Positions 15,417-23,827 are shown, numbered from the stretch's first letter. The stretch is 49,200 nucleotides of DNA from Virgisporangium aurantiacum (GCF_016863635.1 NZ_BOPG01000059.1:1-49200); one strand, 5' to 3'. Program-made: numbers and translations. Notes: generated by a model not told the origin, from the sequence alone.

Positions 15417-17871
15417 CGGCGAACGCGTACAGGTCGCCGCCGGTCTGGGTGAACCGCAACCGGACCGGGCCGGCCGGCAGCGTCGAGGTGGCGCCCCACG
15501 TCACGGCCGCGCCGGGGGCGAGGGCGTTGGTCGTGACGGGGGTGGCGTCACCGATTCCGTAACCGGGCAGCGGGTTGCCGTCACCGTCGAGGACCTCGAC
15601 CCGCAGCGAGCCCCCGCTGCCCGGGTCGTAGTTGACCGTCAGCGTGCGGCCGGCCGGCGTGAGCGGCCGCGTGGTCACCGAACCGGCGCCGCGGAACGAC
15701 TCGAACCGGTCGGTCGGCCACGTGACCAGACCGATCTTCGCGTTGCCGGTGGCCTTGCCGCAGTCGCCGGCCGTCACGTTCGCCGACCCGCACCCGTGCT
15801 CGCCGGCGAACGAGCTGTACCAGAGCCGCGTCTCCCACTCCCCGTTCTGGAGTTGCCGCGTCTCCATCGTGGTGCCGCTCATGTTGAAGCCGTAGTCCCA
15901 CGAGTCGATCCCGCCCCGCGTGACGATCGGGGTGCGGTTGGGGCGGCTCCAGCTGATCAGGTCGCGCGACGCGGCGAGGCCGAGGTGGCTCCGGCCGGCG
16001 TCGGGGCCGGGGTCACCGTTGTCGCGGTTCGGGCTCCAGCCGATCTCGAAGACCCACGGGACGCCGAGGAACTGGTCGCCGTAACGGATCGCGGGCATCC
16101 CGTAGAACTCCGCCCACGGCGTCATCCCGTGCCGGGAGGTGCCCGACGGGATCAGCGCGTCGTCCTGGAGGTCGGCCATGTGCGCCGGTCGGGGTGCCGT
16201 CCACGTCTTGAAGTCGGTGCTCGTCGACACCCACACGTGGCGCGGACCCGGCCCGACCGACGGCGGGGCGTAGTCGGCCGGGACCGGCTTGATCATCGCG
16301 ATGTATTTCCGGGTGACCGGGTCCCAGCTCGCGTTCGCCACGTCCCAGCCGGGGATCGGTGTCGAACCGGGGACGGCCACCCACGCGATGCCGTCGGTGG
16401 ACTGCTCCATGTAGTAGTGCCGCATGGGGTTGTCCGACGGCGGCGAGGCCGGCAGGTTCGGGTTGTTCGTGTGGTGGGCGCGCATGCGGAAGAACCGTGG
16501 CAGGCTGCTGCCGGGCGTCCACGCCGCGTTCTGCACGACGCCGTTGTTGCCGCGGTAGCTCACCGGCGTGGTGCGGCCGTTGCGGGTCCAGGTGACGCCG
16601 TCGGTGCTCGTCACGTACCCGGTGCCCTGGGTCGTGTGGTACCACATGCCGTAGCCGCCGTCGATCGGCAGCACCGACCCGGACAGGCGCGGGTTGGCGT
16701 CCCAGTCGCTGATGCCGCTGAGCACGACGCCGTCGTTCGGGCCCTTGGTGCCGGGGCGCATCACGCGCGTCACGCCGCTGTACGACTCGACCCGCTGGTC
16801 GCCGACGAACAGCACCGCCGCGTTCGCGGTCAGCGCGGCGTCGTAGGACGTGTCCGCGCTGGACCGCAGCGTCACGTCGTCCCACGTGGTCGTTCCGGTG
16901 GCGGCCTGCGTGCTGTAGAGCCGCACGGTCAACCCGGCGGTGCCCGACGGCGCGGTGCCCGTCACCGAGACCTGCCGCCACCCCGAGCCCGCCGGCACGT
17001 TCGCGGTCGGCGGCGTGCCGAGCCGGGCGCCGGCCGCGTTGCGGAACTCCAGGTACAGCACGCCCGTCGGTCCGTTCGCCCACACCGACGCGGTGACCGA
17101 CTCCCCGGCCGACGCCGGAACCTGCCGGCTCAGCACCGACACCTCGCCGCTGCCCGACGTGTCGGTGGTCCGCACGCCCTGCCCGGTGCGACCCGGCGCC
17201 GACGTCACCGAACCGCCCGCGGTGACGACCGTCCACTCGGTCGGCCGGGTGTTGTTGCGCTTCTGCTCGAACGCGGCGTTCGGGACCTTCCGCTGCGGCG
17301 GCGGCAACGCGGTGACCGAGACGTCGTCCCACACCGTCGTGCCCGACTCGGCCTGGGTGCTGTAGGCGAGCACGGTGGCCGTCGTCGCCTCGTCCGGCGC
17401 GCTGCCCCGCACGGTCAGCTGCTGCCACCCGGTCGCGGACCCGGCCGCCACCGACGTCGCCGCCGCCCGCACCCCGTCGGGCCGCCAGAACTCCAGGTAC
17501 AGCGAGCCACCCGTGCCGGCGACGCGCTGGATCCACGCGGTCGCGGTCACCTCCTCGCCGGGCAGGACGGCGAACGGCGCGCCGCGCAGGCTGATGCCCG
17601 CGGTGGTCGAGGAGTCGGTCAGCCGCGCCGCCGACCCGCCGCCGTGCACCGGCGACGTGACGACCGCGACGGCGGACGCGGTGTCGGCCGTCCACGACGA
17701 CAGGCCCGCCTCGAAGCCGGGATTCGCGAGTAGCCGGACCGCGGCGGTCGCCGCCGCCGGAACGAGGACGGGTACGTCGGCCGCGCGTTCGCGGGCGGTG
17801 CCTGGGCCGGTGACGCCGGCGGCACCGACGCCGGAGAGCAGGAGCGCGGACACGAGCAGGGCGCGTCGCAT
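15409..17871 (-). CDS. Secreted protein with two carbohydrate-binding-like modules and a beta-propeller glycosidase-like domain
   Basis: 820 residues with a Sec-type signal peptide (MRRALLVSALLLSGVGAAG). Residues 45-190 and 195-340 are tandem jelly-roll modules of the CBM4/9-like type, each with a (N)PxFE/AFE start, a GSLYLEF / GVLYLEF strand and a TTVWDDVS / TTTWDDVT end. Residues 355-720 resemble a five-bladed propeller of GH43/GH32-like enzymes with repeated GYGMWYHT, TSTDGVTWT, STDFKTW and ASRDLISWSRP blades. A C-terminal beta-sandwich follows. The substrate is probably a polysaccharide, unassigned. GTGAGG lies 9 nt before the ATG. A LacI-type operator sits in its promoter. Confidence 0.82.
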   Translation of the reverse strand: MRRALLVSALLLSGVGAAGVTGPGTARERAADVPVLVPAAATAAVRLLANPGFEAGLSSWTADTASAVAVVTSPVHGGGSAARLTDSSTTAGISLRGAPFAVLPGEEVTATAWIQRVAGTGGSLYLEFWRPDGVRAAATSVAAGSATGWQQLTVRGSAPDEATTATVLAYSTQAESGTTVWDDVSVTALPPPQRKVPNAAFEQKRNNTRPTEWTVVTAGGSVTSAPGRTGQGVRTTDTSGSGEVSVLSRQVPASAGESVTASVWANGPTGVLYLEFRNAAGARLGTPPTANVPAGSGWRQVSVTGTAPSGTAGLTVRLYSTQAATGTTTWDDVTLRSSADTSYDAALTANAAVLFVGDQRVESYSGVTRVMRPGTKGPNDGVVLSGISDWDANPRLSGSVLPIDGGYGMWYHTTQGTGYVTSTDGVTWTRNGRTTPVSYRGNNGVVQNAAWTPGSSLPRFFRMRAHHTNNPNLPASPPSDNPMRHYYMEQSTDGIAWVAVPGSTPIPGWDVANASWDPVTRKYIAMIKPVPADYAPPSVGPGPRHVWVSTSTDFKTWTAPRPAHMADLQDDALIPSGTSRHGMTPWAEFYGMPAIRYGDQFLGVPWVFEIGWSPNRDNGDPGPDAGRSHLGLAASRDLISWSRPNRTPIVTRGGIDSWDYGFNMSGTTMETRQLQNGEWETRLWYSSFAGEHGCGSANVTAGDCGKATGNAKIGLVTWPTDRFESFRGAGSVTTRPLTPAGRTLTVNYDPGSGGSLRVEVLDGDGNPLPGYGIGDATPVTTNALAPGAAVTWGATSTLPAGPVRLRFTQTGGDLYAFAVS

Positions 17872-17911
17872 CGATAAACCTCACTTCCCCCGTGGAGAAG
17901 TCAATCCAAAA

Positions 17912-17932
17912 TGGCAAATCGTTCCATGTCAA
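17912..17932 (-). promoter_or_regulatory. -35 element and LacI-like operator of the secreted glycosidase gene
   Basis: On the minus strand TTGACA (17932-17927) is followed by the imperfect palindrome TGGAACGATTTGCCA (17926-17912), which resembles LacI-family operators with TGG...CCA ends. A weak -10 (TTGGAT) follows at the 17-bp spacing. The operator fills the spacer, so repression by a sugar-responsive regulator is plausible. Confidence 0.45.
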
Positions 17933-17967
17933 TCGATCGAGTTCACCCCGCGGGCACCTCGGGTCCG

Positions 17968-18024
17968 GAATTCCCGATCTTGGACGCCGTGAGGGCCTGG
18001 AGCACCGCAAGGAGTCCAAGATCG
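17968..18024. repeat. Dispersed palindromic element, copy B (inverted relative to copy A)
   Basis: CGATCTTGGAC (17975-17985) and GTCCAAGATCG (18014-18024) are 11-bp perfect arms with a 28-nt loop, preceded by GGAATTCC at 17968. Read on the minus strand it aligns with 10617-10672: GATCTTGGACTCCT, a CCTCACG-ending loop, GTCCAAGATC and GGAATTCC are shared. Confidence 0.8.
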
Positions 18025-18044
18025 CGGAGGGAGGGGGTTGTGGG

Positions 18045-18066
18045 ATTGTTGAACGATTCTTATAGT
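18045..18066 (+). promoter_or_regulatory. Operator-like palindrome and -10 before the DUF1445 gene
   Basis: ATTGTT-G-AACGAT (18045-18057) is an odd palindrome with five of six paired positions, followed by TATAGT (18061-18066), a good -10. The gene starts 31 bp later. A GntR-type regulator is a guess; no such gene is in the window. Confidence 0.4.
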
Positions 18067-18097
18067 CAACACATCCTTCGATGGCGGGAGGCAACGG

Positions 18098-18880
18098 ATG
18101 TCAGTCGACGCGTTCACCACAGCGGCCGACCTGAGAGCGGCCTTCCGCCGCGGGCTCAGCCGGCCCACCGCGGGCCTCGCGCCCGGCGCCGTGCAGGCGA
18201 ACCTCATCGCCGTCCCGCGTGACTGGGCGTTCGAGATGCTGCTGTTCGCCCAGCGGAATCCCCGGGCCTGCCCGGTGCTCGACGTCACCGAGCCCGGAGA
18301 CCCGGCCACCGTCCTCGCGCCCGGCGCCGACCTCCGCGCCGACCTGCCGCTGTACCGCGTCTGGCGGGGCGGGACGCTGCACCGGGAGACGCCGGACGCC
18401 ACCACCGAGTGGCGCGACGACCTCGTCGCGTTCCTGATCGGGTGCAGTTTCACGTTCGAGGGCGGGCTGGCCGCGGCGGGCATCGAGGTGCGTCACATCG
18501 CGGCCGGCTCCAACGTGCCGATGTACCTCACCGGCCGGGAGTGCCGGTCGGCCGGGCGGCTGCGCGGGAACCTCGTGGTCTCGATGCGGCCGATCGCCGC
18601 CGACCGGGTGGCCGACGCGGTGCGGATCAGCGGCCGGTTCCCGGCGGTGCACGGGGCGCCGGTGCACGTCGGCGACCCGTCCGGCCTCGGCATCCGCGAC
18701 CTGGGGCGGCCCGACTTCGGCGATCCGGTAGAGGTCCGCGCGGGGGAGGTGCCGGTGTTCTGGGCCTGCGGGGTCACGCCGCAGGCCGCCATCATGGCGT
18801 CGGGCGTGCCGTTCGCGATCACGCACGCGCCGGGGCACATGTTCGTCACCGACGTGCCCGACCGGGAGTACGAGACATGA
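18098..18880 (+). CDS. Putative hydro-lyase, DUF1445 / D-glutamate cyclase-like
   Basis: 260 residues, the full family length. It shows the family blocks GLAPGAVQANLIAVPRDWA, FLIGCSFTFEGGL, SNVPMYLTGRECRSAGRL, RFPAVHGAPVHVGDP, VFWACGVTPQAAIMASGVPFAITHAPGHMFVTD. Relatives are annotated as hydro-lyases and are linked to D-glutamate / 5-oxoproline chemistry, but no oxoprolinase genes are nearby. GGGAGG precedes ATG 18098 at good spacing, and a -10 with a palindromic site lies upstream. Its stop overlaps the DUF6745 gene start (ATGA). Confidence 0.87.
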   Translation: MSVDAFTTAADLRAAFRRGLSRPTAGLAPGAVQANLIAVPRDWAFEMLLFAQRNPRACPVLDVTEPGDPATVLAPGADLRADLPLYRVWRGGTLHRETPDATTEWRDDLVAFLIGCSFTFEGGLAAAGIEVRHIAAGSNVPMYLTGRECRSAGRLRGNLVVSMRPIAADRVADAVRISGRFPAVHGAPVHVGDPSGLGIRDLGRPDFGDPVEVRAGEVPVFWACGVTPQAAIMASGVPFAITHAPGHMFVTDVPDREYET

Positions 18881-19779
18881 TGACGCGGCCGCTCACGGCC
18901 GCGGAGCGCACGGCCATCGTGGACGCGCTGCGCAGCCGCTACGAGGAAGCGGGGTTGCCCTGGCACGGCCGGGTCGTGTGGACGCCGTCCCCGTCGCCGG
19001 GCACGGTTGTCGAGGCGCTGCGCTGCCCCCCGTCCCCGATGCCTTTGACGCTCCTGGACCGCCTTCGCCACCACCGCGAGCCACCGCCGGCCCCCGCGGA
19101 CCGGACCTGGCTGACCCTGGACCGGCGGTTCCGGCACCGGTGGCCGGACGGGGCGGACTGTCCCCTGATCCACGTCCGGTGGGCGCTCGACGCGGCCCTG
19201 ACCCGCGCCGGCACACCGCCGGAGCGGTTCCACGGCATCGGCCGGGCCGGGCCGTGGTGGCCGCGCCGACACGTGACGGTGGTGAGCGAACCGCCGGTCG
19301 AGGTGCACGTCGAGCGGGTGGACGAGCACACCCACCGGTTGCACAACGCCGACGGGCCGGCCGTGCGGTGGGCCGACGGGTACGGCGTGTACCGGTTCCA
19401 CGGCATCGCGGTGCCGGCGGAGATGATCGAATCGGGCTGGCACGGCCGGGAGATCCAGCGGCAGCCGAACAGCGAGGTGCGGCGCGCCGGCATCGAACGC
19501 ATCGGGTGGACGCGCTACATCGCCGAAGCCGGCTGGCGACTCGTCGCCTCCGCGCCCGACCCGGGAAACGAACCGCACGAGCTGCACCTGTACGAGGACC
19601 CGACCCGGCGCGACGGCGTCCGCGTGCTCGTGATGACGAACGGCAGCCCGGACCGGTCGGGCCGGCCGCGGCGGTACGCGGAGGCCGTCCCCGTGCACCT
19701 CGACGATCCGGTGGCGGCGGCCGCGTGGCAGTACGGCTGCCCGGTGCGCGTCTACCGGCGGCTGAAACGACGGACCTGA
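18877..19779 (+). CDS. DUF6745-type protein of unknown function
   Basis: 300 residues, no signal or membrane segment. The conserved middle reads HRLHNADGPAVRWADGYGVYRFHGIAVP, followed by PNSEVRRAGIERIGWTRYI and a C-terminal region ending in YGCPVRVYRRLK. This matches the actinobacterial DUF6745 pattern. Two adjacent ATGs (18877, 18880) are in frame; the first overlaps the stop of the hydro-lyase. It is followed by its usual small partner gene. No function is known. Confidence 0.75.
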   Translation: MMTRPLTAAERTAIVDALRSRYEEAGLPWHGRVVWTPSPSPGTVVEALRCPPSPMPLTLLDRLRHHREPPPAPADRTWLTLDRRFRHRWPDGADCPLIHVRWALDAALTRAGTPPERFHGIGRAGPWWPRRHVTVVSEPPVEVHVERVDEHTHRLHNADGPAVRWADGYGVYRFHGIAVPAEMIESGWHGREIQRQPNSEVRRAGIERIGWTRYIAEAGWRLVASAPDPGNEPHELHLYEDPTRRDGVRVLVMTNGSPDRSGRPRRYAEAVPVHLDDPVAAAAWQYGCPVRVYRRLKRRT

Positions 19780-19789
19780 GGGAGACATC

Positions 19790-20242
19790 ATGCACACGTA
19801 CGGCAGCGCGCTGGCCCTGATCGGCACCGGCGTTCCCGACCACCTGGTCGCCGACGCCGAGGTGCCCGTGCTCACCGGTCCGCAGGCGCAGGGCGACCTG
19901 CTGGTGTTCCGGCGGGCGGCACCGTCCACTGTGGAGTGGCGGGCGCTGCCGGCCGCCGGGCTACGGTTGGTCGACGGCGAGGCGACCGGCAACACGCACT
20001 GGCTGCACGCCGGCTTCGCGTCACCGGGCGTCCGGTGGGCGGCGTCGACGCTGGGCCCGCAACGGCTCGGGTTCCTGTTCGTCCCGCCGGGGGAGACGGC
20101 GCTGCTGATCCACACCGACGAGCACGGCGCCAACGGCGTCGGCCCGGGCACGTACGTTGTCCACCGCAAGCGGGAACAGGTCCAGATCCCGGACGACGAG
20201 CCCGAGCCCGGCCCGGCGGCGACCCGCCTCGTCGCCGACTAA
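19790..20242 (+). CDS. Small beta-rich partner of DUF6745, function unknown
   Basis: 150 residues. A conserved-looking core is GEATGNTHWLHA and later EHGANGVGPGTYVVHRKREQ, with several histidines. GGGAGA lies 6 nt before ATG 19790, and the 10-bp gap after the DUF6745 gene suggests one transcript with it and the hydro-lyase. I know similar proteins beside DUF6745 but no assigned role. The stop overlaps the convergent cutC stop by 4 bp. Confidence 0.75.
   Translation: MHTYGSALALIGTGVPDHLVADAEVPVLTGPQAQGDLLVFRRAAPSTVEWRALPAAGLRLVDGEATGNTHWLHAGFASPGVRWAASTLGPQRLGFLFVPPGETALLIHTDEHGANGVGPGTYVVHRKREQVQIPDDEPEPGPAATRLVAD
19925..19935. repeat. Highly iterated palindrome TCCAC(A/T)GTGGA (one of at least five exact copies)
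   Basis: Exact copies of TCCAC-W-GTGGA are at 19925-19935, 23052-23062, 36474-36484, 37342-37352 and 48264-48274. Near copies are at 8475, 10949, 20323, 20372 and 43594. The exact copies are all inside coding genes on both strands and in different reading frames. Confidence 0.8.
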
Positions 20243-20985
20243 CCCCGGGCGGCCCGGCCCCGGACCGCCGCGAGGATCGCCTCGATCGTGCCTCGATCGG
20301 TGACCCGTCGGGTGTGGTCACCGTCCGCTGTGGACAGTGTGACGCGCGGGTTGCGGTGCCGGGCCGCACCGTCCACTGTGGTGCGTGCGGAGAAGTGGAT
20401 CTCCGAAACGCCGGTGGCGGCCACGACGCGCGCCACGTTGTGCGCGGTGATCCCGCCGCCGGCCATGACTATGAGACGGTCGCCGGCGGCGTGCCCGAGC
20501 CCGGCGATGAGCGGCGCGCCGTCGAGCGCGGACGCCTCCTGGCCCGAGGTCAGCAACCGGTGGGCGCCGAGGTCGAGGATCGCGTCGAGCGCCCGGTACG
20601 GCTCCCGGGCCACGTCGAAGGCGCGATGGACGGTGACCGGGAGGCCGCCGGCCGCGTCCACCAACCGCCGGCACGTGTCGACGTCGAGGTCGCCGTCGGC
20701 GGTGAGCGCGCCGACGACCACGCCGTGCGCCCCCGACCGGGCGACGGCCCGGACGTCGCGCACCATCGCCGACACCTCGTACCGGTCGTAGACGAAGTCG
20801 CCGTCGCGCGGCCGGATCAGCACGTGCACCGGGAGCGCGGTGGTGGCGAGCACCTCGTCGACCAGGCCGGCGCTCGGGGTGAGGCCGCCGGTGCCGAGCC
20901 CGGCGCACAACTCGATCCGGTCGGCACCGGCCGCCTCGGCGACCAGCGCACCGGCGACCGTGTCGACGCACACCTCGGCAAGCAC
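20239..20985 (-). CDS. cutC: CutC family protein
   Basis: 248 residues, a TIM-barrel of the CutC family. Motifs are MLAEVCVDTVAGALVAEAAGADRIELCAGLGTGGLTPS at the start, HVLIRPRDGDFVYDRYE, TVHRAFDVAREP, RLLTSGQEASALDG and VMAGGGITAHNV. The family was named for copper homeostasis in E. coli, but the enzymatic role is unsettled. The protein ends with TAG. It is convergent with the DUF6745 partner and lies downstream of the tautomerase on the same strand (48 bp gap). Confidence 0.92.
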   Translation of the reverse strand: MLAEVCVDTVAGALVAEAAGADRIELCAGLGTGGLTPSAGLVDEVLATTALPVHVLIRPRDGDFVYDRYEVSAMVRDVRAVARSGAHGVVVGALTADGDLDVDTCRRLVDAAGGLPVTVHRAFDVAREPYRALDAILDLGAHRLLTSGQEASALDGAPLIAGLGHAAGDRLIVMAGGGITAHNVARVVAATGVSEIHFSARTTVDGAARHRNPRVTLSTADGDHTRRVTDRGTIEAILAAVRGRAARG

Positions 20986-21033
20986 CCGGCCAGCCTAATG
21001 GATCTTGCCGTGGGGCCGGGCCGGGCCGGCCGG

Positions 21034-21225
21034 TCAGTTCGGCCGCTCGGACTCCAGCGTGCCGCCGTTGGCCACGTCGGACTTCTCGATCTCGTCGAAC
21101 CGGATCCGGACGGATGCCCGCTTCGCCTTCAGGATCGCCACGGCCGCCTCCGTCACCGCCTCGACGAACTCGCGACGCTGGTCGATGGTGCGGCCCGAGA
21201 GCAGTTCCACCGTGATGTTGGGCAT
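21034..21225 (-). CDS. 4-oxalocrotonate tautomerase family protein
   Basis: 63 residues beginning MPNITVELLSGRTIDQRR. After removal of Met, Pro-1 would be the catalytic base, and Arg-11 (in SGRT) is in the usual position. GGAGGA lies before ATG 21225, so this start is preferred to one 13 codons upstream. Members act on dienols in aromatic or uronate-type catabolism. Its upstream region has the same TGTTC/GAACA operator as the TRAP promoter, so it probably belongs to the hexuronate regulon. Confidence 0.88.
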   Translation of the reverse strand: MPNITVELLSGRTIDQRREFVEAVTEAAVAILKAKRASVRIRFDEIEKSDVANGGTLESERPN

Positions 21226-21241
21226 CGAGTCCTCCAGGATT

Positions 21242-21280
21242 TGTTCAGCCGTCCAGAACATCATCCCGTAGGACGGAACA
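21242..21280. promoter_or_regulatory. IclR-type operator sites before the tautomerase gene
   Basis: TGTTCA-N7-AGAACA at 21242-21260 matches the spacing of TGTTCC-N7-GGAACA at 23829-23847. A second half, GACGGAACAAAA (21272-21283), reads TTTTGTTCCGTC on the minus strand and shares TTGTTCCGTC with the TRAP promoter. The sites lie 17-58 bp upstream of the tautomerase ATG. Confidence 0.55.
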
Positions 21281-21415
21281 AAATCAAGCCCGTGACTCTC
21301 TACGGCCGCGAGGCCTGGGCGACGTGGTGCGGCGTTAGTGGACTCCGGTGGGCCGCAGCGCGGGTGGCCGCTGCTGTTACAGGTGATCGGGTGCCGCCGC
21401 CGGCGACGGGCGGGC

Positions 21416-22192
21416 TCAGCCGGCGGCGCGGGTGCCGGGGTCCATCGGGGCGCCCAGCGACAGCGAGACCTCCCGCGCCGCGGCGATCACCTGGGCGGCC
21501 AGGGCCTCGTTCTCGACGTCGAGTTCGTGGGACAGGGCCGAGATCGAGATGCCGCCGATCACCCCGCCGGTGTGGTCGGCCACGGGCGCGCCGATGCAGT
21601 TGATGCCGGGGTCGTTCTCCCCGTCGTCGACCGCGAAGCCCTTGTCGAGCGCCCCCTGCAACTGCCGGCGGAGCACCGCCGGGTCGGTGATCGAGCGACG
21701 CGTCACGGCGGTGAGCCCGACCCGGCCGACGATCCCGTCGACCTCCGCCTCGGGCAGGCAGGCCAGCACCGCCTTGCCGATCGCGGTGGTGTGCAACGGG
21801 ACGCTCATCCCCACCCGCGACTTCATCTGGTACGGCCGGCGACCCTCGATCTTGTCGACGTACACCACCTCGTCGCCGCTGCGGATGGCGAAGTGCACGG
21901 TGAGACCGGTGCGGTCGCGCAGTTCGCGCAGCGCTCCGCGGGCCTGCACCGCCGGGTCGAACCGGCTCATCATCCGGCCGGCGAGCGTGAGGATGCGCGG
22001 ACCCGGCAGGTAGCCGCCGTTGCCGTCGGCGCGGGCGAAGCCCCAGCCGAGCAGCGACTGCAGGATGCGGTGGACGGTGGACTTGGGCAGACCGGTGGCG
22101 GCCGCGATGTCGGTGACCCGGTGGTGCTCCGCCAGCGCCTCCAGCACGGTGAGTGCCTTGTCGATCGAGCCGCTGGGCATACCTGTAGCCAC
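21416..22192 (-). CDS. IclR-family transcriptional regulator
   Basis: 258 residues. N-terminal winged helix: SIDKALTVLEALAEHHRVTDIAAATGLPKSTVHRILQSLL. The C-terminal effector domain has the family blocks VDKIEGRRPYQMKSRVGMSVPLHTTAIGKAVLACL and DPGINCIGAPVADHTGGVIGGISIS. By position it is the KdgR-like regulator of the kdu/TRAP locus. It starts at GTG 22192 (ATG 22180 is the alternative), 17 bp after kduD on the same strand, so it is probably co-transcribed with kduI-kduD and autoregulated. Predicted operators are listed at 21242 and 23829. Confidence 0.92.
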   Translation of the reverse strand: MATGMPSGSIDKALTVLEALAEHHRVTDIAAATGLPKSTVHRILQSLLGWGFARADGNGGYLPGPRILTLAGRMMSRFDPAVQARGALRELRDRTGLTVHFAIRSGDEVVYVDKIEGRRPYQMKSRVGMSVPLHTTAIGKAVLACLPEAEVDGIVGRVGLTAVTRRSITDPAVLRRQLQGALDKGFAVDDGENDPGINCIGAPVADHTGGVIGGISISALSHELDVENEALAAQVIAAAREVSLSLGAPMDPGTRAAG

Positions 22193-22209
22193 CCCATCAC
22201 CCTAACTGA

Positions 22210-22959
22210 TCATCGTGTCATCCAGCCGCCGTCGACCACGAGCACATGGCCCGCCACGTAGTCGGACGCGGCCGAGGAGAGGAACACCGCACCACCGACC
22301 AGATCGTCCGGCCGACCCCACCGGCCGGCCGGGATCCGTTGCAGGATCGCCGATCCACGGGACGGGTCGGCCCGCAGCGGCGCGGTGTTGTCGGTCTCAA
22401 TGTAGCCGGGCGCGATCGCGTTCACCTGTACCCCAAAAGGGGCCCACTCGTTCGCCAGCGACCGCGTGAGCCCGGCCACCGCGTGCTTCGAGGCGGTGTA
22501 CCCGGCGACGTTGATCCCGCCCTGGAACGACAGCAAGGACGCGATCATGATGATTTTTCCGCGCCCCCGCTCGACCATGCCGGCGCCGACCGCCTGCGTC
22601 AGCAGGAACACCGCGTCGAGGTTCACCGCGAGGACCTCGCGCCAGGTCGGGAACGGCTGCGAGACGGCCGGACCGCGCCGGATCATGCCGGCGTTGTTGA
22701 CGAGCACGTCGACCGGTGGCAGGTCGCGGACCGCGTCGGCGATCCGGGCGGGCGGGTCGCCGAGGTCGACGGTCCACACCGTCGCCGTGCGGCCCGCCGC
22801 GCGGACCTCGTCGGCCACCTCGGCCACCCGCGACGGGTGCCGGCCGTGCAGGACGACGTCGGCACCGGCGCACGCCAACCCGACGGCGAGCGCCCGCCCG
22901 ATGCCCTTGCCCGCGCCGGTGACGAGCGCCGTGGTGCCGGTGAGGTCGAACAGACTCAC
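22210..22959 (-). CDS. kduD: 2-dehydro-3-deoxy-D-gluconate 5-dehydrogenase / 2-deoxy-D-gluconate 3-dehydrogenase (KduD-type SDR)
   Basis: 249 residues, classical short-chain dehydrogenase. TGAGKGIGRAL is the cofactor loop, NNAGMIRRGPA and NVAGYTASKHAVAGLTRSLANEW give the active-site Tyr-x3-Lys, and IAPGYIETDNTAPLRADPSR is KduD-like. It reduces or oxidises the C5-keto sugar acid following KduI in unsaturated-uronate breakdown. GTG 22959 overlaps the kduI stop (GTGA), so the two are coupled. The identification rests on the kduI neighbour as well as the sequence. Confidence 0.9.
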   Translation of the reverse strand: MSLFDLTGTTALVTGAGKGIGRALAVGLACAGADVVLHGRHPSRVAEVADEVRAAGRTATVWTVDLGDPPARIADAVRDLPPVDVLVNNAGMIRRGPAVSQPFPTWREVLAVNLDAVFLLTQAVGAGMVERGRGKIIMIASLLSFQGGINVAGYTASKHAVAGLTRSLANEWAPFGVQVNAIAPGYIETDNTAPLRADPSRGSAILQRIPAGRWGRPDDLVGGAVFLSSAASDYVAGHVLVVDGGWMTR

Positions 22960-23777
22960 CGCAGGTCCCGGACGTCGACCGGCTCCAGGTCGTCGTACGC
23001 CTGGTTCTCGCCGCCCATCGCCCACACGAACGAGTAGCTGTGCGTCCCGAATCCACAGTGGACCGACCACGGCGGCGAGATCACCGCCTCGCCGTCGGCG
23101 ACGATGAGGTTGCGGGTCTCGTCGGGTCTGCCCATCAGGTGCACCACGCGGTGCTCCGGCGGCAGGTCGAAGTAGCAGTAGACCTCGGTGCGACGGTCGT
23201 GCGTATGGCAGGGCATCGTGTTCCACATGCTGCCGTCGGCGAGCACGGTGACGCCGAGCACCAGCTGGCAACTCCGGATCCCGTCGGCGTGGATGTACTT
23301 GTAGATCGTCCGCTCGTTCGAGCCCGACACGGATCCCAGCTTCACCGGCGTCGCGTCGGCCAGCGCGGCCCGCCGGGTCGGATGAACGGCATGCGCGGCC
23401 GTCGAGACGAGATACAGGCGGGCGCCGTCACCGGAGAAGCGCACCACCCGCGCGCCGCGGCCGACGTAGAGACACTCCCGCGCGGCGAGAGAAAAGGACC
23501 GACCGTCGACCTCGACGGCCGCGTCGGCCGTGCCGACGTTGACCACGCCGAGCTCGCGCCGGTCGAGGAAGGCCGACGCGCGCAGCGGCGCCGGCGCCGG
23601 GAGGTCGACCGGCGCGTCGCCGACCACCACCCCGCCGACCACCAGCCGGTCGTGGTGCGAGTACGTGAGCCGGATTCCCGGGCCGGCGAACAGATCCTCG
23701 ACCAGGAACCGGGCCCGTAACCCGGTGGTGTCGAGCGTGGGCACCTCGCTCGGCGCCGTGGCGTGGCGGACTTCCAT
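22956..23777 (-). CDS. kduI: 5-dehydro-4-deoxy-D-glucuronate isomerase
   Basis: 273 residues, normal for KduI. The cupin zinc ligands are present: H191 and H193 in MPCHTHDRRTEVYCYFDL, E198 in the same block, and H240 in SVHCGFGTHSY. RNLIVADGEAVISPPWS and the C-terminal WAMGGENQAYDDLEPV are typical. It isomerises the 4-deoxy-5-keto uronate from pectin or glycosaminoglycan lyases. AGGGGG precedes ATG 23777. It is divergent from the TRAP transporter, with the IclR-type operator in the shared gap. Confidence 0.95.
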   Translation of the reverse strand: MEVRHATAPSEVPTLDTTGLRARFLVEDLFAGPGIRLTYSHHDRLVVGGVVVGDAPVDLPAPAPLRASAFLDRRELGVVNVGTADAAVEVDGRSFSLAARECLYVGRGARVVRFSGDGARLYLVSTAAHAVHPTRRAALADATPVKLGSVSGSNERTIYKYIHADGIRSCQLVLGVTVLADGSMWNTMPCHTHDRRTEVYCYFDLPPEHRVVHLMGRPDETRNLIVADGEAVISPPWSVHCGFGTHSYSFVWAMGGENQAYDDLEPVDVRDLR

Positions 23778-23827
23778 CGAACCCCCTGTCTACCGGCAGG
23801 TATCAATATATTCCATCAGGTCGAACC

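Noticed and set aside
22960..23271. Upstream extension of the kduD frame by about 104 codons
   Set aside because: The extension lies over kduI and is not protein-like; GTG 22959 gives the correct SDR start and overlaps the kduI stop.
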